In this document: positions 51,510 to 58,769 of the stretch, piece after piece
How positions within the stretch are numbered: position 1 is the first letter of the stretch
Layout of the letters: each line of letters opens with the position of its first letter
Notes under the pieces: generated by a model
What the model saw: only the letters and a program-made list of their open reading frames with translations
What the model was told of the DNA's origin: nothing
Databases searched by the model: none
Assembly: GCF_014201195.1 (NCBI RefSeq)
Contig: NZ_JACHDS010000001.1
Location: 2,604,001-2,668,000, forward strand
Reading direction: 5' to 3'
Length of the DNA stretch: 64,000 nt
From: Nocardiopsis mwathae
GTDB lineage: Bacteria > Actinomycetota > Actinomycetes > Streptosporangiales > Streptosporangiaceae
Translations under genes and position numbers: made by a program

Positions 51510-52490
51510 TCAGTCCCCCCGCACCACCTGTTCGATCTCCTCCGCCGACGCACGCCCGCGCACCCTGTCATAAGGCAGCGTGTCCGTGATCAGACGCCCA
51601 TTCGCCTTCCGGCCACGCGGGTTAGCGTGAGCCTCCTCCCAGGTGTAGACACGGCTACCCGTGATCCACAGGTGCGCCCACGGGATGCTCAGCGACTTCT
51701 TGTTCACCCGAAGCACCGGCACCCACTGCCCCCACACCTTCACGTAGTCGCCCTTCGTGAAGTCCTCGGGCCGCCACACCTTGACCCCCGCCGCTTCGGC
51801 CTGGGCGACGTGATCCCGCCAGTAGGCCAGCTCGTCACGCAGCTGGGCGAGGTCGGCCCGCCAGGACGCGCACGTCTCGGTGTACTGAAAATCGCGCAGC
51901 AGGCGGCGCTCCCGCTCCTCCAACCGCTCGATACGCCGCAGCGTCGCCGGGACGCTCTCCCGGAACCGGCGGCCCTGTTCGGCGGCGGCCTGCTTTCCAT
52001 CCCAGTAGGACGCTTTACCGGCCTCCCGGTGGGCCCGGTCGTCGGTGGCCATCATCTTCTTGTGGAACGAGCGCGCCCGGTCGCTGATCAGCGGCTGGCC
52101 GATCGGCCATCCCTCGGCCATCTCCTCGAAGCGGGAACGGGCCGCGGCCGATTTCTCGGCTGCCCGGGAGCGGTAGGTCGCGGCGCGCTCGGCCCGCGCC
52201 TCGGCGCGCTCGCTGTTCTCGGCTTCGGCGTCGGCGAACGCCCGCCCGGGGGTGGCGTTGTCGACCTCGACGGTGACGGCGAATCCTGCGTCGCGCAGTC
52301 GCCGCGCGGCGTCGTCGACGCGCCAGGAGGCGGCCTTGTCGCGGGACCGGGGCACGTACCAGCCGGGGCCGTCTGGGAGGTTGCGAGAGAACCAGAAGCC
52401 TGCCGCTTTGAGATGCTGGTCGGTGCCGTCGCCCCGGGCGGTTCCGTCGGCGATGGTCCCGTCTGCGCGGGTGTGGCGGATGGTGATCAC
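51510..52490 (-). CDS. DUF3560-domain protein
   Basis: 326-aa protein. N-terminal part ITIRHTRADGTIADGTARGD with a strand-rich domain (FWFSRNLPDGPGWYVPRSRD). The DUF3560 core follows: YRSRAAEKSAAARSRFEEMA, EGWPIGQPLISDRARSFHKK, YWDGKQAAAEQGRRFRESVP, then a coiled coil (RRIERLEERERRLLRDF). C-terminal WVPVLRVNKKSLSIPWAHLW. DUF3560 proteins are common on actinobacterial phages and plasmids; role unknown. GTG 52490 follows GAAAGGA. Confidence 0.85.
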   Translation of the reverse strand: MITIRHTRADGTIADGTARGDGTDQHLKAAGFWFSRNLPDGPGWYVPRSRDKAASWRVDDAARRLRDAGFAVTVEVDNATPGRAFADAEAENSERAEARAERAATYRSRAAEKSAAARSRFEEMAEGWPIGQPLISDRARSFHKKMMATDDRAHREAGKASYWDGKQAAAEQGRRFRESVPATLRRIERLEERERRLLRDFQYTETCASWRADLAQLRDELAYWRDHVAQAEAAGVKVWRPEDFTKGDYVKVWGQWVPVLRVNKKSLSIPWAHLWITGSRVYTWEEAHANPRGRKANGRLITDTLPYDRVRGRASAEEIEQVVRGD

Positions 52491-52517
52491 AGTGTGTCCT
52501 TTCGCGGTTGGTGGTGT

Positions 52518-52541
52518 GGGGCCGGTTTCCCGTCCGGCCCC
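52518..52541 (-). promoter_or_regulatory. Leader stem-loop with ACGGGAA loop
   Basis: 8-bp stem GGGGCCGG / CCGGCCCC; loop ACGGGAAA on the - strand. It lies between the 52555 gene and the DUF3560 gene. Confidence 0.7.
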
Positions 52542-52554
52542 CGTTGTGCGGGGG

Positions 52555-52839
52555 TCAGGCGATGGCGTCGAGCGCGTCGTCTTCGGCGATCCCGGCGGCC
52601 TGGCAGGCGCGGCTGAAGGCGAGCCGTGCGGCGGCCCAGGTGCGGTCCCACCCGGTGGGTGAGGGAACGTCGGGGTCGGCGAGCAGGGTGGTCGAAGCGG
52701 TGAGCTCGCACAGCTCGTGCGTGGTCCGGATGATCTTTCGCTGCTTGGGGGTGAGCCGTTCCCACGCGGCGGCCGCCCTGTTCGTTTCGGCGGCGCGGAG
52801 GGCTGCGGCAAGGGTGTCGACGGCGTGGCTGGTGTGCAC
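52555..52839 (-). CDS. Small helical early protein
   Basis: 94-aa protein: HTSHAVDTLAAALRAAETNR, WERLTPKQRKIIRTTHELCE, AAARLAFSRACQAAGIAEDD. Sequence-related in its last 30 residues to the 51149 gene. GTG start. Unknown role. Confidence 0.65.
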   Translation of the reverse strand: MHTSHAVDTLAAALRAAETNRAAAAWERLTPKQRKIIRTTHELCELTASTTLLADPDVPSPTGWDRTWAAARLAFSRACQAAGIAEDDALDAIA

Positions 52840-52864
52840 GGGGGCGCCCTTGGGTGTTGTGGCG

Positions 52865-52891
52865 GGGGCCGGGGTTGTGCGCCCCGGCCCC
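52865..52891 (-). promoter_or_regulatory. Leader stem-loop, 10-bp stem
   Basis: Arms GGGGCCGGGG / CCCCGGCCCC with a 7-base loop, between the 52902 and 52555 genes. Loop differs from ACGGGAA. Confidence 0.55.
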
Positions 52892-52901
52892 GGGGCGGCG
52901 G

Positions 52902-53168
52902 TTAGAGGCACATGACGTCGCTCATGTCGAAGGGGATTCCGGCCGCCTCTGCGGCTTCCTGGGCGGCGGCGACGCGGGTGTTGAGGCCTGCGAGGACGGC
53001 GAGCTTTTCGGCGTCGGTGGGGGCGGGGCCGTCTGCGTTCATGCGGCACCAGTAGGCGCGGGCCTCGGCGAGGGCGTCAAGGTAGGCGCCGTGGGGGCCG
53101 TGGATGATGGCGAGGACGAGGGTGCCGTCGGTGTTGGCGGTCATGGTGAGACCTGCGGTGGTGTCCAT
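52902..53168 (-). CDS. Small early protein
   Basis: 88-aa protein with a beta-strand start (TLVLAIIHGPHGAYLDALAE) and helices (TDAEKLAVLAGLNTRVAAAQ). First gene of the operon from promoter copy 3. No family recognised. Confidence 0.65.
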   Translation of the reverse strand: MDTTAGLTMTANTDGTLVLAIIHGPHGAYLDALAEARAYWCRMNADGPAPTDAEKLAVLAGLNTRVAAAQEAAEAAGIPFDMSDVMCL

Positions 53169-53189
53169 GGTGGTCCTTTCGGTGGGGGT

Positions 53190-53214
53190 GGGGGCGGTTT
53201 CCCGTTCCGCCCCC
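53190..53214 (-). promoter_or_regulatory. Leader stem-loop with ACGGGAA loop
   Basis: 8-bp stem GGGGGCGG / CCGCCCCC; loop AACGGGAAA on the - strand, directly after promoter copy 3. Confidence 0.7.
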
Positions 53215-53225
53215 GAACAAGAACA

Positions 53226-53253
53226 ACTCTACACCAAACTACGCACAAGTCAA
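53226..53253 (-). promoter_or_regulatory. Early promoter copy 3
   Basis: -35 TTGACT, 16-base spacer TGTGCGTAGTTTGGTG, -10 TAGAGT. The -35 abuts the stop of the 53255 gene. Drives 52902, 52555 and the DUF3560 gene. Confidence 0.8.
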
Positions 53254-53254
53254 A

Positions 53255-53632
53255 TCATTTGGTGTGGCGAGAATCCCTCAGATTCTCCGCGATCGCCAAC
53301 AGCTCGCGGAACAACAGGCAGGCGTTGGCCCCCGCGAAGACATCACCGCTGCGCAGGTAGGCCAGAGCCGCGTTCTGCATGCGGATGTGCAGCGCCAGGG
53401 CCTCGATAACCAGTTCGTCACCGGACTCGCCAATCCCCACGGAGCGGCGGGCGGCGAGTCGGGCGTAGATGCCTTCCAGGGTGTCGTTTTCGATGCCACA
53501 CATGGCGTCTTCCATGCCGGGCAGGTAGATGCCGAGCCGGGTGGCGGCATCGCGGGCGATGTACATGGCGCAACCCTGGCCGACGCAGGAGGCGTAGCGG
53601 ACGGCGTTTTCGGGGGTGCTGTCGAAGCCCAT
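53255..53632 (-). CDS. Early phage protein
   Basis: 125-aa helical protein (STPENAVRYASCVGQGCAMY, DAATRLGIYLPGMEDAMCGI, LALHIRMQNAALAYLRSGDV, LLFRELLAIAENLRD) with four Cys. No family recognised. Single gene from promoter copy 4. Confidence 0.65.
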   Translation of the reverse strand: MGFDSTPENAVRYASCVGQGCAMYIARDAATRLGIYLPGMEDAMCGIENDTLEGIYARLAARRSVGIGESGDELVIEALALHIRMQNAALAYLRSGDVFAGANACLLFRELLAIAENLRDSRHTK

Positions 53633-53669
53633 CGGGGGTGCCTTTCGTGGTAGTCCTTGGCGGCCGGCG

Positions 53670-53685
53670 CGGGGTTCCCGTCCCG
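53670..53685 (-). promoter_or_regulatory. Short leader stem-loop with ACGGGAA loop
   Basis: 4-bp stem CGGG / CCCG around loop ACGGGAAC, after promoter copy 4. Weaker than the other copies, but the loop is kept. Confidence 0.55.
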
Positions 53686-53699
53686 TTCCGACACCAACC

Positions 53700-53727
53700 A
53701 CTATACACGAAAACACGCACAAATCAA
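53700..53727 (-). promoter_or_regulatory. Early promoter copy 4
   Basis: -35 TTGATT, 16-base spacer TGTGCGTGTTTTCGTG, -10 TATAGT (the closest to consensus). Faces the 53255 gene. Confidence 0.8.
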
Positions 53728-53785
53728 AACACTTGGGTGGAGAAAAGGGCGACCCCGGCCACCCACCGGACACCGCCCCCAACCA

Positions 53786-54379
53786 TCACCCCGAACGCTT
53801 GCCCTCCCCCGCCTTCCCCCGCAGCCAAAACCCCGCCTGCAACTCATCCACCCGCCCCCGGCGCCACCTCTCTACCCGATCGGCTCCCACCTCACCCGGC
53901 TCCCACAACCCCGAAGACCTGCGGTAGCGCATGGTCGACTCCGGAGTGCACGGCGCCAGGTACGCGCACACCCCCTCCCACGTCAACATGTCCTCAGGCG
54001 ACCCCACCGGGTCCGGAACGTTCTGCACCCGCCGCCGCACCCGGTCCAGCCCCTCCTCGGGGAACGTCGCCTTACGGTCGCGCTTGGGCCCGGGCTGCGG
54101 CCAGATGTCCGCGTGCTCGCGCGGCCACCGCTCCAGGGTGCGCGGCGACAGGCCGTGCTTGGCCGCATACTCGGCGAGGGTGACCCACCCGGGGACGATG
54201 CCGCGCGCCTCGTCCAGCGCCTGGGGGTCGAAGAGGGGTTCCCCGCCCCGCTCCCCGACCGGTTCGGGCAGGGTCTTGTGGCGTTTGAGGGTGCGCCGCA
54301 GCTTCTCGGGGTCCAGTGGCTTCTCGGGGTCGGGGCTGCGTGCTGCGGCGTACTCAGCGAGGGTGACAAGCTGTACCAT
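53786..54379 (-). CDS. Multi-HTH DNA-binding protein
   Basis: 197-aa protein with repeated HTH-like units: LVTLAEYAAARSPDPEKPLD, GWVTLAEYAAKHGLSPRTLE and LTWEGVCAYLAPCTPESTMR. Basic spacers between them. Start ATG 54379 preceded by GAAAGGA. Second gene from promoter copy 5. Could be a repressor or replication/partition factor, and is a candidate regulator of the repeated promoters. Confidence 0.7.
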   Translation of the reverse strand: MVQLVTLAEYAAARSPDPEKPLDPEKLRRTLKRHKTLPEPVGERGGEPLFDPQALDEARGIVPGWVTLAEYAAKHGLSPRTLERWPREHADIWPQPGPKRDRKATFPEEGLDRVRRRVQNVPDPVGSPEDMLTWEGVCAYLAPCTPESTMRYRRSSGLWEPGEVGADRVERWRRGRVDELQAGFWLRGKAGEGKRSG

Positions 54380-54405
54380 GGCAGGCGTCCTTTCGTGGGA
54401 CACGG

Positions 54406-54474
54406 GGCGGCCGAGTTTCCCGCTTCCAGCCTGCGGGCTGGTCGCCGGTCCTGGACCGGTAGAGGCCGCCCCAC
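54406..54474 (-). promoter_or_regulatory. Cloverleaf-like leader RNA
   Basis: Outer stem GGGGCGGCC / GGCCGCCCC closes two inner perfect hairpins: CCGGTC/GACCGG (54447-54461) and CCAGCC/GGCTGG (54428-54443). A CGGGAAA stretch is unpaired. It is the elaborate version of the leader hairpins and precedes the multi-HTH gene. Confidence 0.6.
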
Positions 54475-54492
54475 TCTTGCTCTTATGCGCCA

Positions 54493-54525
54493 GCGGCCCG
54501 CCCCCGGTATGTCGGGGCGGGCCGC
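54493..54525. terminator. Strong hairpin after the 54544 gene
   Basis: 12-bp stem GCGGCCCGCCCC / GGGGCGGGCCGC, 18 bases after the stop of the 54544 gene. The - strand side has no T run; the + strand side is followed by TTTCTTCCTT. Possible terminator or processing site. Confidence 0.45.
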
Positions 54526-54543
54526 GCGCTTTCTTCCTTACTT

Positions 54544-55029
54544 CTACACGTGGTCGGTGATCTGTTCCAATCGGTCGTCCCAGTAGGCGGCCTCATCGGC
54601 GTCCGGCCACCCGGAGAAGGCGGCCACGGCCTTGGCGCGGGAGCGGGCCGAAGCCATCACCGCCTCGACACAGCGGTTGATGTTCCGCCCGTAGGGGCTG
54701 TTCCACCATGGGATGATCGCGCGGACTCCGAGCGCGGACGCGGCCTCCGAGGTGTCGCGCATGGCGCGCACCAGGACGGGGTGGAGGTCGGCGGGGAGCC
54801 CGGAGTTGCGGTTTTCGAGTTTTTCTAGGGCGCGTTCGACACGGTGGCAAGCGTCGTCCAAGTCGCGGAATTTCGCCGTGTTGGGGTCCAGCCGGGGCAG
54901 GTGGATGGCTTTGGGGATGGTGGAGAGCATGTCCCGGACGGCGGGGTAGAGGTCGGAGGCCCAGAGGCGGTGGAGGCGCTGGAGTTCGTAGTCGGGGGCG
55001 GTGGTGAGGTCTCCGGGCCAGATGGTCAT
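54544..55029 (-). CDS. Early phage protein, helical
   Basis: 161-aa protein (YELQRLHRLWASDLYPAVRD, DDACHRVERALEKLENRNSG, RCVEAVMASARSRAKAVAAF, DEAAYWDDRLEQITDHV). Helical throughout; no family recognised. First gene from promoter copy 5, start after GAAAGGA. Confidence 0.65.
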   Translation of the reverse strand: MTIWPGDLTTAPDYELQRLHRLWASDLYPAVRDMLSTIPKAIHLPRLDPNTAKFRDLDDACHRVERALEKLENRNSGLPADLHPVLVRAMRDTSEAASALGVRAIIPWWNSPYGRNINRCVEAVMASARSRAKAVAAFSGWPDADEAAYWDDRLEQITDHV

Positions 55030-55058
55030 GCTGTGGTTCCTTTCGCGGTTGGTGGCGC

Positions 55059-55082
55059 CGGGTGGGGTTCCCGTCCCTCCCG
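55059..55082 (-). promoter_or_regulatory. Leader stem-loop with ACGGGAA loop
   Basis: Arms CGGGTGGG / CCCTCCCG and loop ACGGGAAC, nearly identical to the 51385 copy including flanks; follows promoter copy 5. Confidence 0.7.
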
Positions 55083-55091
55083 ACACACCAA

Positions 55092-55119
55092 ATACTACAC
55101 GAAACCACGCACAAGTCAA
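55092..55119 (-). promoter_or_regulatory. Early promoter copy 5
   Basis: -35 TTGACT, 16-base spacer TGTGCGTGGTTTCGTG, -10 TAGTAT. The -35 overlaps the stop of the 55116 gene. Drives 54544 and the multi-HTH gene. Confidence 0.8.
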
Positions 55120-55532
55120 ACCACGTATTCGGGTGTCGGCCCCACACGCGCCTCCCAGCGGCCCAACATCACCCCGACCTGCCCCGCGTGCGCCGCGAAG
55201 TCCCGCACACACCACGGCGCCCCCGATCGGGAGTAGGCCGTGTACTGCGTGGCCGCCGAAACCCACTCCCGGGCGGCCGCCTGCAGGACCACGGTCACCC
55301 ACCAGCGCCCATCGGCGGTGTGCGCCTCGGCGACCTTGTCGGCCGCCCGCCAGACCAGGGCCTGCCAGCGGAACACGTCGACGTCGCTGCGCGCCTCGGG
55401 GGCGCCGAGGTGGATGCCGTGGGCGGCGAAGGCCCGGACGAGGGTGCGCAGGGTGCCGGCGAGTTGGTCTTCCATGTCTGCGAGCTGGGCGTGGCGGCCG
55501 GGGCGTTCCGGTCGTGCGTGGTGTGCGGTCAT
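55116..55532 (-). CDS. Early phage protein
   Basis: 138-aa protein (LADMEDQLAGTLRTLVRAFA, FRWQALVWRAADKVAEAHTA, WWVTVVLQAAAREWVSAATQ, VRDFAAHAGQVGVMLGRWEA). Helical, Trp-rich. No family recognised. Single gene from promoter copy 6; GGAGG before the ATG. Confidence 0.65.
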   Translation of the reverse strand: MTAHHARPERPGRHAQLADMEDQLAGTLRTLVRAFAAHGIHLGAPEARSDVDVFRWQALVWRAADKVAEAHTADGRWWVTVVLQAAAREWVSAATQYTAYSRSGAPWCVRDFAAHAGQVGVMLGRWEARVGPTPEYVV

Positions 55533-55554
55533 GGGGTCCTCCGTGGGGTTGGTG

Positions 55555-55574
55555 GTCGGGGTTCCCGTCCCGAC
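55555..55574 (-). promoter_or_regulatory. Leader stem-loop with ACGGGAA loop
   Basis: 6-bp stem GTCGGG / CCCGAC, loop ACGGGAAC, right after promoter copy 6. Confidence 0.7.
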
Positions 55575-55581
55575 ACACACC

Positions 55582-55609
55582 ACCTTACACGAATCCACGC
55601 ACAAATCAA
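55582..55609 (-). promoter_or_regulatory. Early promoter copy 6
   Basis: -35 TTGATT, 16-base spacer TGTGCGTGGATTCGTG, -10 TAAGGT. Overlaps the stop of the 55606 gene by 4 bases. Confidence 0.75.
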
Positions 55610-55818
55610 ACAGGGTTGGGGGTTGCCAACCGCCACCCCTCACCCGTCGACACGAACCGCACCCCCGGCAGCTCACCAACCCCCAGCCCCGACACCGTGC
55701 ACAGCACTCCGGCCGGGACCATGACGGGGTCCCCGATCGGATACTCCACCCCCGAGGCCACGCCCGTCAGCTCAGCAGCATCCCCGTCGACCATCGACAC
55801 CTCGAACACATCACTCAT
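55606..55818 (-). CDS. Small beta-rich phage protein
   Basis: 70-aa protein (SDVFEVSMVDGDAAELTGVA, VMVPAGVLCTVSGLGVGELP, VRFVSTGEGWRLA). Strand-rich, no family recognised. It follows the endonuclease VII-like gene by 10 bases. Confidence 0.6.
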   Translation of the reverse strand: MSDVFEVSMVDGDAAELTGVASGVEYPIGDPVMVPAGVLCTVSGLGVGELPGVRFVSTGEGWRLATPNPV

Positions 55819-55828
55819 GATCCAAAGG

Positions 55829-56710
55829 CTAGCCGCCACAAGGCGCATCCAAGCGCCGCGCACGCACGGCGGCGAACAGCCCAGGGTCCCACCCCGCCCG
55901 CTGCGCCCGCTCCACCGTCTTCGCATAACACTTGCCCATGTCCGGGTAGACCAGCCCCAACCGCACCGCCGGAGGATGATCCAGGTAGCCCGCCCACACG
56001 CACCCCGCGACGTGCGGGCACTCGTCAATCCAGGCGTTGCAGTGACAGCACAGCAGCCCCCGGACGAGCCCGGTGAACGGGTCGTGGTCGACGAATTCCC
56101 CCGGCCCGCCGCACGCCGCGCACCCCGGCCCGAACTCCTCCGCCAGCGCCCGCCGGGCTCTCCCCCGTGCACCGGCGCCACCCAGCCACATGGGCCACAC
56201 AACAAGGCATCGGGCGGGGCACCGCCGCTGTGGCGGCACCAGGGCGGCGTCGACCGGCTCACCCACCGGACGGACCTTCCAGGCAAGGCTGCGTCTACGG
56301 CCCTCGCTCCCAGGCGGAGGATGGACGCGGTAGCAGGTACCGTCCGTCCACCAGCAGATGTGCTGTTCGTGTTTCCAAGGGGCATCCTGGCGGGCGCGCA
56401 CGGGCCGGTGCCCGCACACCATGCGCCCCTCATCCCACAGGTGGAAACGGCCATCGTCGCCCGCAATAGCGCGCGGGGCAACACTGCCCCCACTGCGGAC
56501 CGGGCAGGCGTAGACCGACGACTCCCGCACCCACGCGTCCAGCCCGGCCTGATCGAAGGTGAGCGCGTATCGCCACACCAGCAGAAGCCGCCGGTGCTCG
56601 GGGAGAGCATCGAGCCCGCGCGGCACCGCGCCAGGGATCGGATTCCGGGCGGCCGGCGCATAGGAGGGCGGCGCGGCCACGATGCGGTCGGGGGCCATCC
56701 GGCCGCCCAT
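55829..56710 (-). CDS. Endonuclease VII-like protein
   Basis: 293-aa protein. The C-terminal half holds the recombination endonuclease VII fold: GCAACGGPGEFVDHDPFTG (metal-binding DHD), VRGLLCCHCNAWIDECPHVA, and LDHPPA. The N-terminal half contains HTH-like and Cys/Trp-rich parts of unknown role. Such enzymes resolve branched DNA before packaging. ATG 56710 overlaps the upstream stop (TGATG). Confidence 0.82.
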   Translation of the reverse strand: MGGRMAPDRIVAAPPSYAPAARNPIPGAVPRGLDALPEHRRLLLVWRYALTFDQAGLDAWVRESSVYACPVRSGGSVAPRAIAGDDGRFHLWDEGRMVCGHRPVRARQDAPWKHEQHICWWTDGTCYRVHPPPGSEGRRRSLAWKVRPVGEPVDAALVPPQRRCPARCLVVWPMWLGGAGARGRARRALAEEFGPGCAACGGPGEFVDHDPFTGLVRGLLCCHCNAWIDECPHVAGCVWAGYLDHPPAVRLGLVYPDMGKCYAKTVERAQRAGWDPGLFAAVRARRLDAPCGG

Positions 56711-57399
56711 CACATGTCGGCCTTCTCGCACACCTCGCCCGCGCACGCCAGCACGAACGGCCACCGCCACGGCGTGCCCGCCCCGCGCGCGTGCGCATCG
56801 TAGGGGTACACGCGGTACCGGCCGCCCCACCGGCGGCACAGCAGCATCACGGCTTCCTCGATCTCGCCCTCCGCCGGGTCATGCATCTCAGAGCGGAACA
56901 CCACCCCCACATGCCCGTGTGGTGCTGTCACCGTCCACCGGGACAACGGGAACACGTCGCGCGTCTGCCGGAACCCGATCTCCCGCCCAGGCCGGAACCC
57001 GTGGTTCTCCTCGAACCCGTCCCAGAACTCGTTAACTTCACGCAGGGGATGGTCTGCGTAATCGTGGTGGATCGCCCCCGGGGACATCTTGAAGGAGTGC
57101 GGCTTGCCCACTGCCCGCCCCAAGTAGTCGGCTTGCGCGGTCAGAACGATCCGGGCTCCGCCTTCCGCAGGCACGTCGACACCGTCCATGGGGCCCGCAA
57201 CGATGGTCCACATTCCATCGCCGGAGGGGCGCGCCCACGCCGTGGACGACACCGCGGTGAAATCCTCACCAGGGGACCATGTCGGGGCGCCGAACTGGGC
57301 GTGGGGCAGGACCACCAGGACCTCGAAACGGTCGACGGGGTCGTGCGGGTCAGCGGCCTGTGCCGCTCGGGTGAGGCGTCGGCGCAATCCTCTACGCAT
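56710..57399 (-). CDS. Hypothetical phage protein
   Basis: 229-aa alpha/beta protein (RFEVLVVLPHAQFGAPTWSP, MWTIVAGPMDGVDVPAEGGA, GHVGVVFRSEMHDPAEGEIE, RWPFVLACAGEVCEKADM). No family recognised. First gene of the pair with the endonuclease VII-like gene. Confidence 0.6.
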   Translation of the reverse strand: MRRGLRRRLTRAAQAADPHDPVDRFEVLVVLPHAQFGAPTWSPGEDFTAVSSTAWARPSGDGMWTIVAGPMDGVDVPAEGGARIVLTAQADYLGRAVGKPHSFKMSPGAIHHDYADHPLREVNEFWDGFEENHGFRPGREIGFRQTRDVFPLSRWTVTAPHGHVGVVFRSEMHDPAEGEIEEAVMLLCRRWGGRYRVYPYDAHARGAGTPWRWPFVLACAGEVCEKADM

Positions 57400-57659
57400 C
57401 TCATGCCCCCTAAGGTTCAGGGAATCGTTTCGAGGTTACCGGTGGGGACGCGAGGCCGCCTTCGTTTTTGTTGGATAAGTTCTTCAAAGGTGCAGCGTCG
57501 TGCGGTGGGAGGCCTGTTCATGTGCGAGGTCGGCGATCGCCTCACGCCGATCCGGTGGTGGCCATCGCCCAGTCGACCATCCGGATGCCCTCCTCGCTAA
57601 TGAGGTGGTGGCTGTTCAGCTCGATGAGGCCAGGGCGGCCTCCTCGGGCCCATCGGGCC

Positions 57660-58178
57660 TCAGTCGTTGGGGAGCGCGTCCATGTAGATGAGGTCGCACG
57701 GGCGGTGGCCCCAATACCCCCCGCGCCTGATCACCCCAGCCCTCTTAAATCCAGCCTTCTCGTAAGCGCTAATAGCACTGGCATTGGGCTCCAAAGCCTG
57801 AAGCCAGACGCATTGCCGACCTGCGACCCCGAACGCGTAATCAAGGGCCAGCCGAGTCGCCATTGCGGCATACCCATTCCCCCGGGCTTCTGGAGCAATG
57901 ATCAGGTGGTACTCGGCCGTCCTCACAACGTCGTCATTATCGAACCTCACCATACCGACAGGCGTTGAATCGGCGGTGACCAGCTCAAAAGAATGGGTGT
58001 CCCGCTGAGGGTGGTCCCATCGCATCTCGTAGCGGTCAAGTGTAGGGGGGAACCGGTTCCCGAAACCCCGAATGGTCTCGCTGTCGGATATCCACCTGTG
58101 GTAGACGGGGATCATTTCCTTACGCGACACGGCAAGACTCAGAGGGTTTCCCGGGTATACGATAACGGGTTCGTCCAT
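57660..58178 (-). CDS. GNAT-family N-acetyltransferase
   Basis: 172-aa acetyltransferase of the RimJ/RimL type. EYHLIIAPEARGNGYAAMAT is the acetyl-CoA binding motif, followed by LEPNASAISAYEKAGFKRAG. Substrate unknown (protein N-terminus or small molecule). ATG 58178 chosen with AGGGGC upstream; the upstream frame extends further without a good site. Codon use is AT-richer than its neighbours, so it may be cargo. Confidence 0.85.
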   Translation of the reverse strand: MDEPVIVYPGNPLSLAVSRKEMIPVYHRWISDSETIRGFGNRFPPTLDRYEMRWDHPQRDTHSFELVTADSTPVGMVRFDNDDVVRTAEYHLIIAPEARGNGYAAMATRLALDYAFGVAGRQCVWLQALEPNASAISAYEKAGFKRAGVIRRGGYWGHRPCDLIYMDALPND

Positions 58179-58280
58179 ATGGTGCCCCTGTTTCGCGCGA
58201 GTATTCAAGTTACTCATGATGGTAGCACAGCGCCAAAAAATGACCCGTTTCACCCTGACACATCCGGGAAGAATCCGCTC

Positions 58281-58424
58281 ATGGGTGACCTTTCGCATGA
58301 TCATGGGGCATCATTCAGCGACCAGGGAAAACATGACGGGACGCCCAAGTTCTGCGACCACTGCGGCGCTGACAACTCTGTCATGAGTATTAACTGCCGA
58401 AAGTGCGGCCGACCACTGCCGTAG
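58281..58424 (+). CDS. 47-aa zinc-ribbon peptide
   Basis: Small protein, ATG with GGGAAG upstream. Acidic/His-rich N-terminus (GDLSHDHGASFSDQGKHDG), then FCDHCGADNSVMSINCRKCG: two CxxC pairs that form a zinc ribbon. It lies divergent to the GNAT gene. Confidence 0.5.
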   Translation: MGDLSHDHGASFSDQGKHDGTPKFCDHCGADNSVMSINCRKCGRPLP

Positions 58425-58433
58425 ACACACAAG

Positions 58434-58463
58434 AACCCCTAGCTGGGCCACGCGCCAGGGGTT
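58434..58463. terminator. Hairpin between convergent genes
   Basis: Arms AACCCCT / AGGGGTT with a 16-base loop between the stop of the zinc-ribbon peptide (+) and that of the 58476 gene (-). No clear T run. Likely bidirectional. Confidence 0.4.
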
Positions 58464-58475
58464 CCCTCTCACTCC

Positions 58476-58769
58476 CTACATGGATTCGTCGTTGATCCGC
58501 ATGATCTGCACCAGCACCTCGTCGAGCTGCCACAGCAGACGGGCAGCCTCAGACGCGCCCTCCATCTCTTCCGGGACGGCCGGCAGGGGAAGGCGGCACA
58601 GCCGCCCGTGCAGGATGTAGATGCGGGCCTTCTCGATGGCCGCACGGATCGCCTCAGGGTCGCGCACCGTCTCGGGGTCGGTGAAGTCGCCGAACCACGT
58701 CAGCGCGGTGGTGACCATCTCGGCGGTGAGCGATCCGCCGTCGCTGCCTTTGACCTCTAACCGCCTCAT
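58476..58769 (-). CDS. Hypothetical protein
   Basis: 97-aa acidic helical protein (LTAEMVTTALTWFGDFTDPE, AAIEKARIYILHGRLCRLPL, ASEAARLLWQLDEVLVQIMR). Last gene of a coupled four-gene run. No family recognised. Confidence 0.6.
   Translation of the reverse strand: MRRLEVKGSDGGSLTAEMVTTALTWFGDFTDPETVRDPEAIRAAIEKARIYILHGRLCRLPLPAVPEEMEGASEAARLLWQLDEVLVQIMRINDESM

Noticed and set aside
51081..55609. Six similar repeats as a CRISPR array
   Set aside because: Spacing is hundreds of bases and each copy sits in front of a gene on the same strand; promoter elements fit better.
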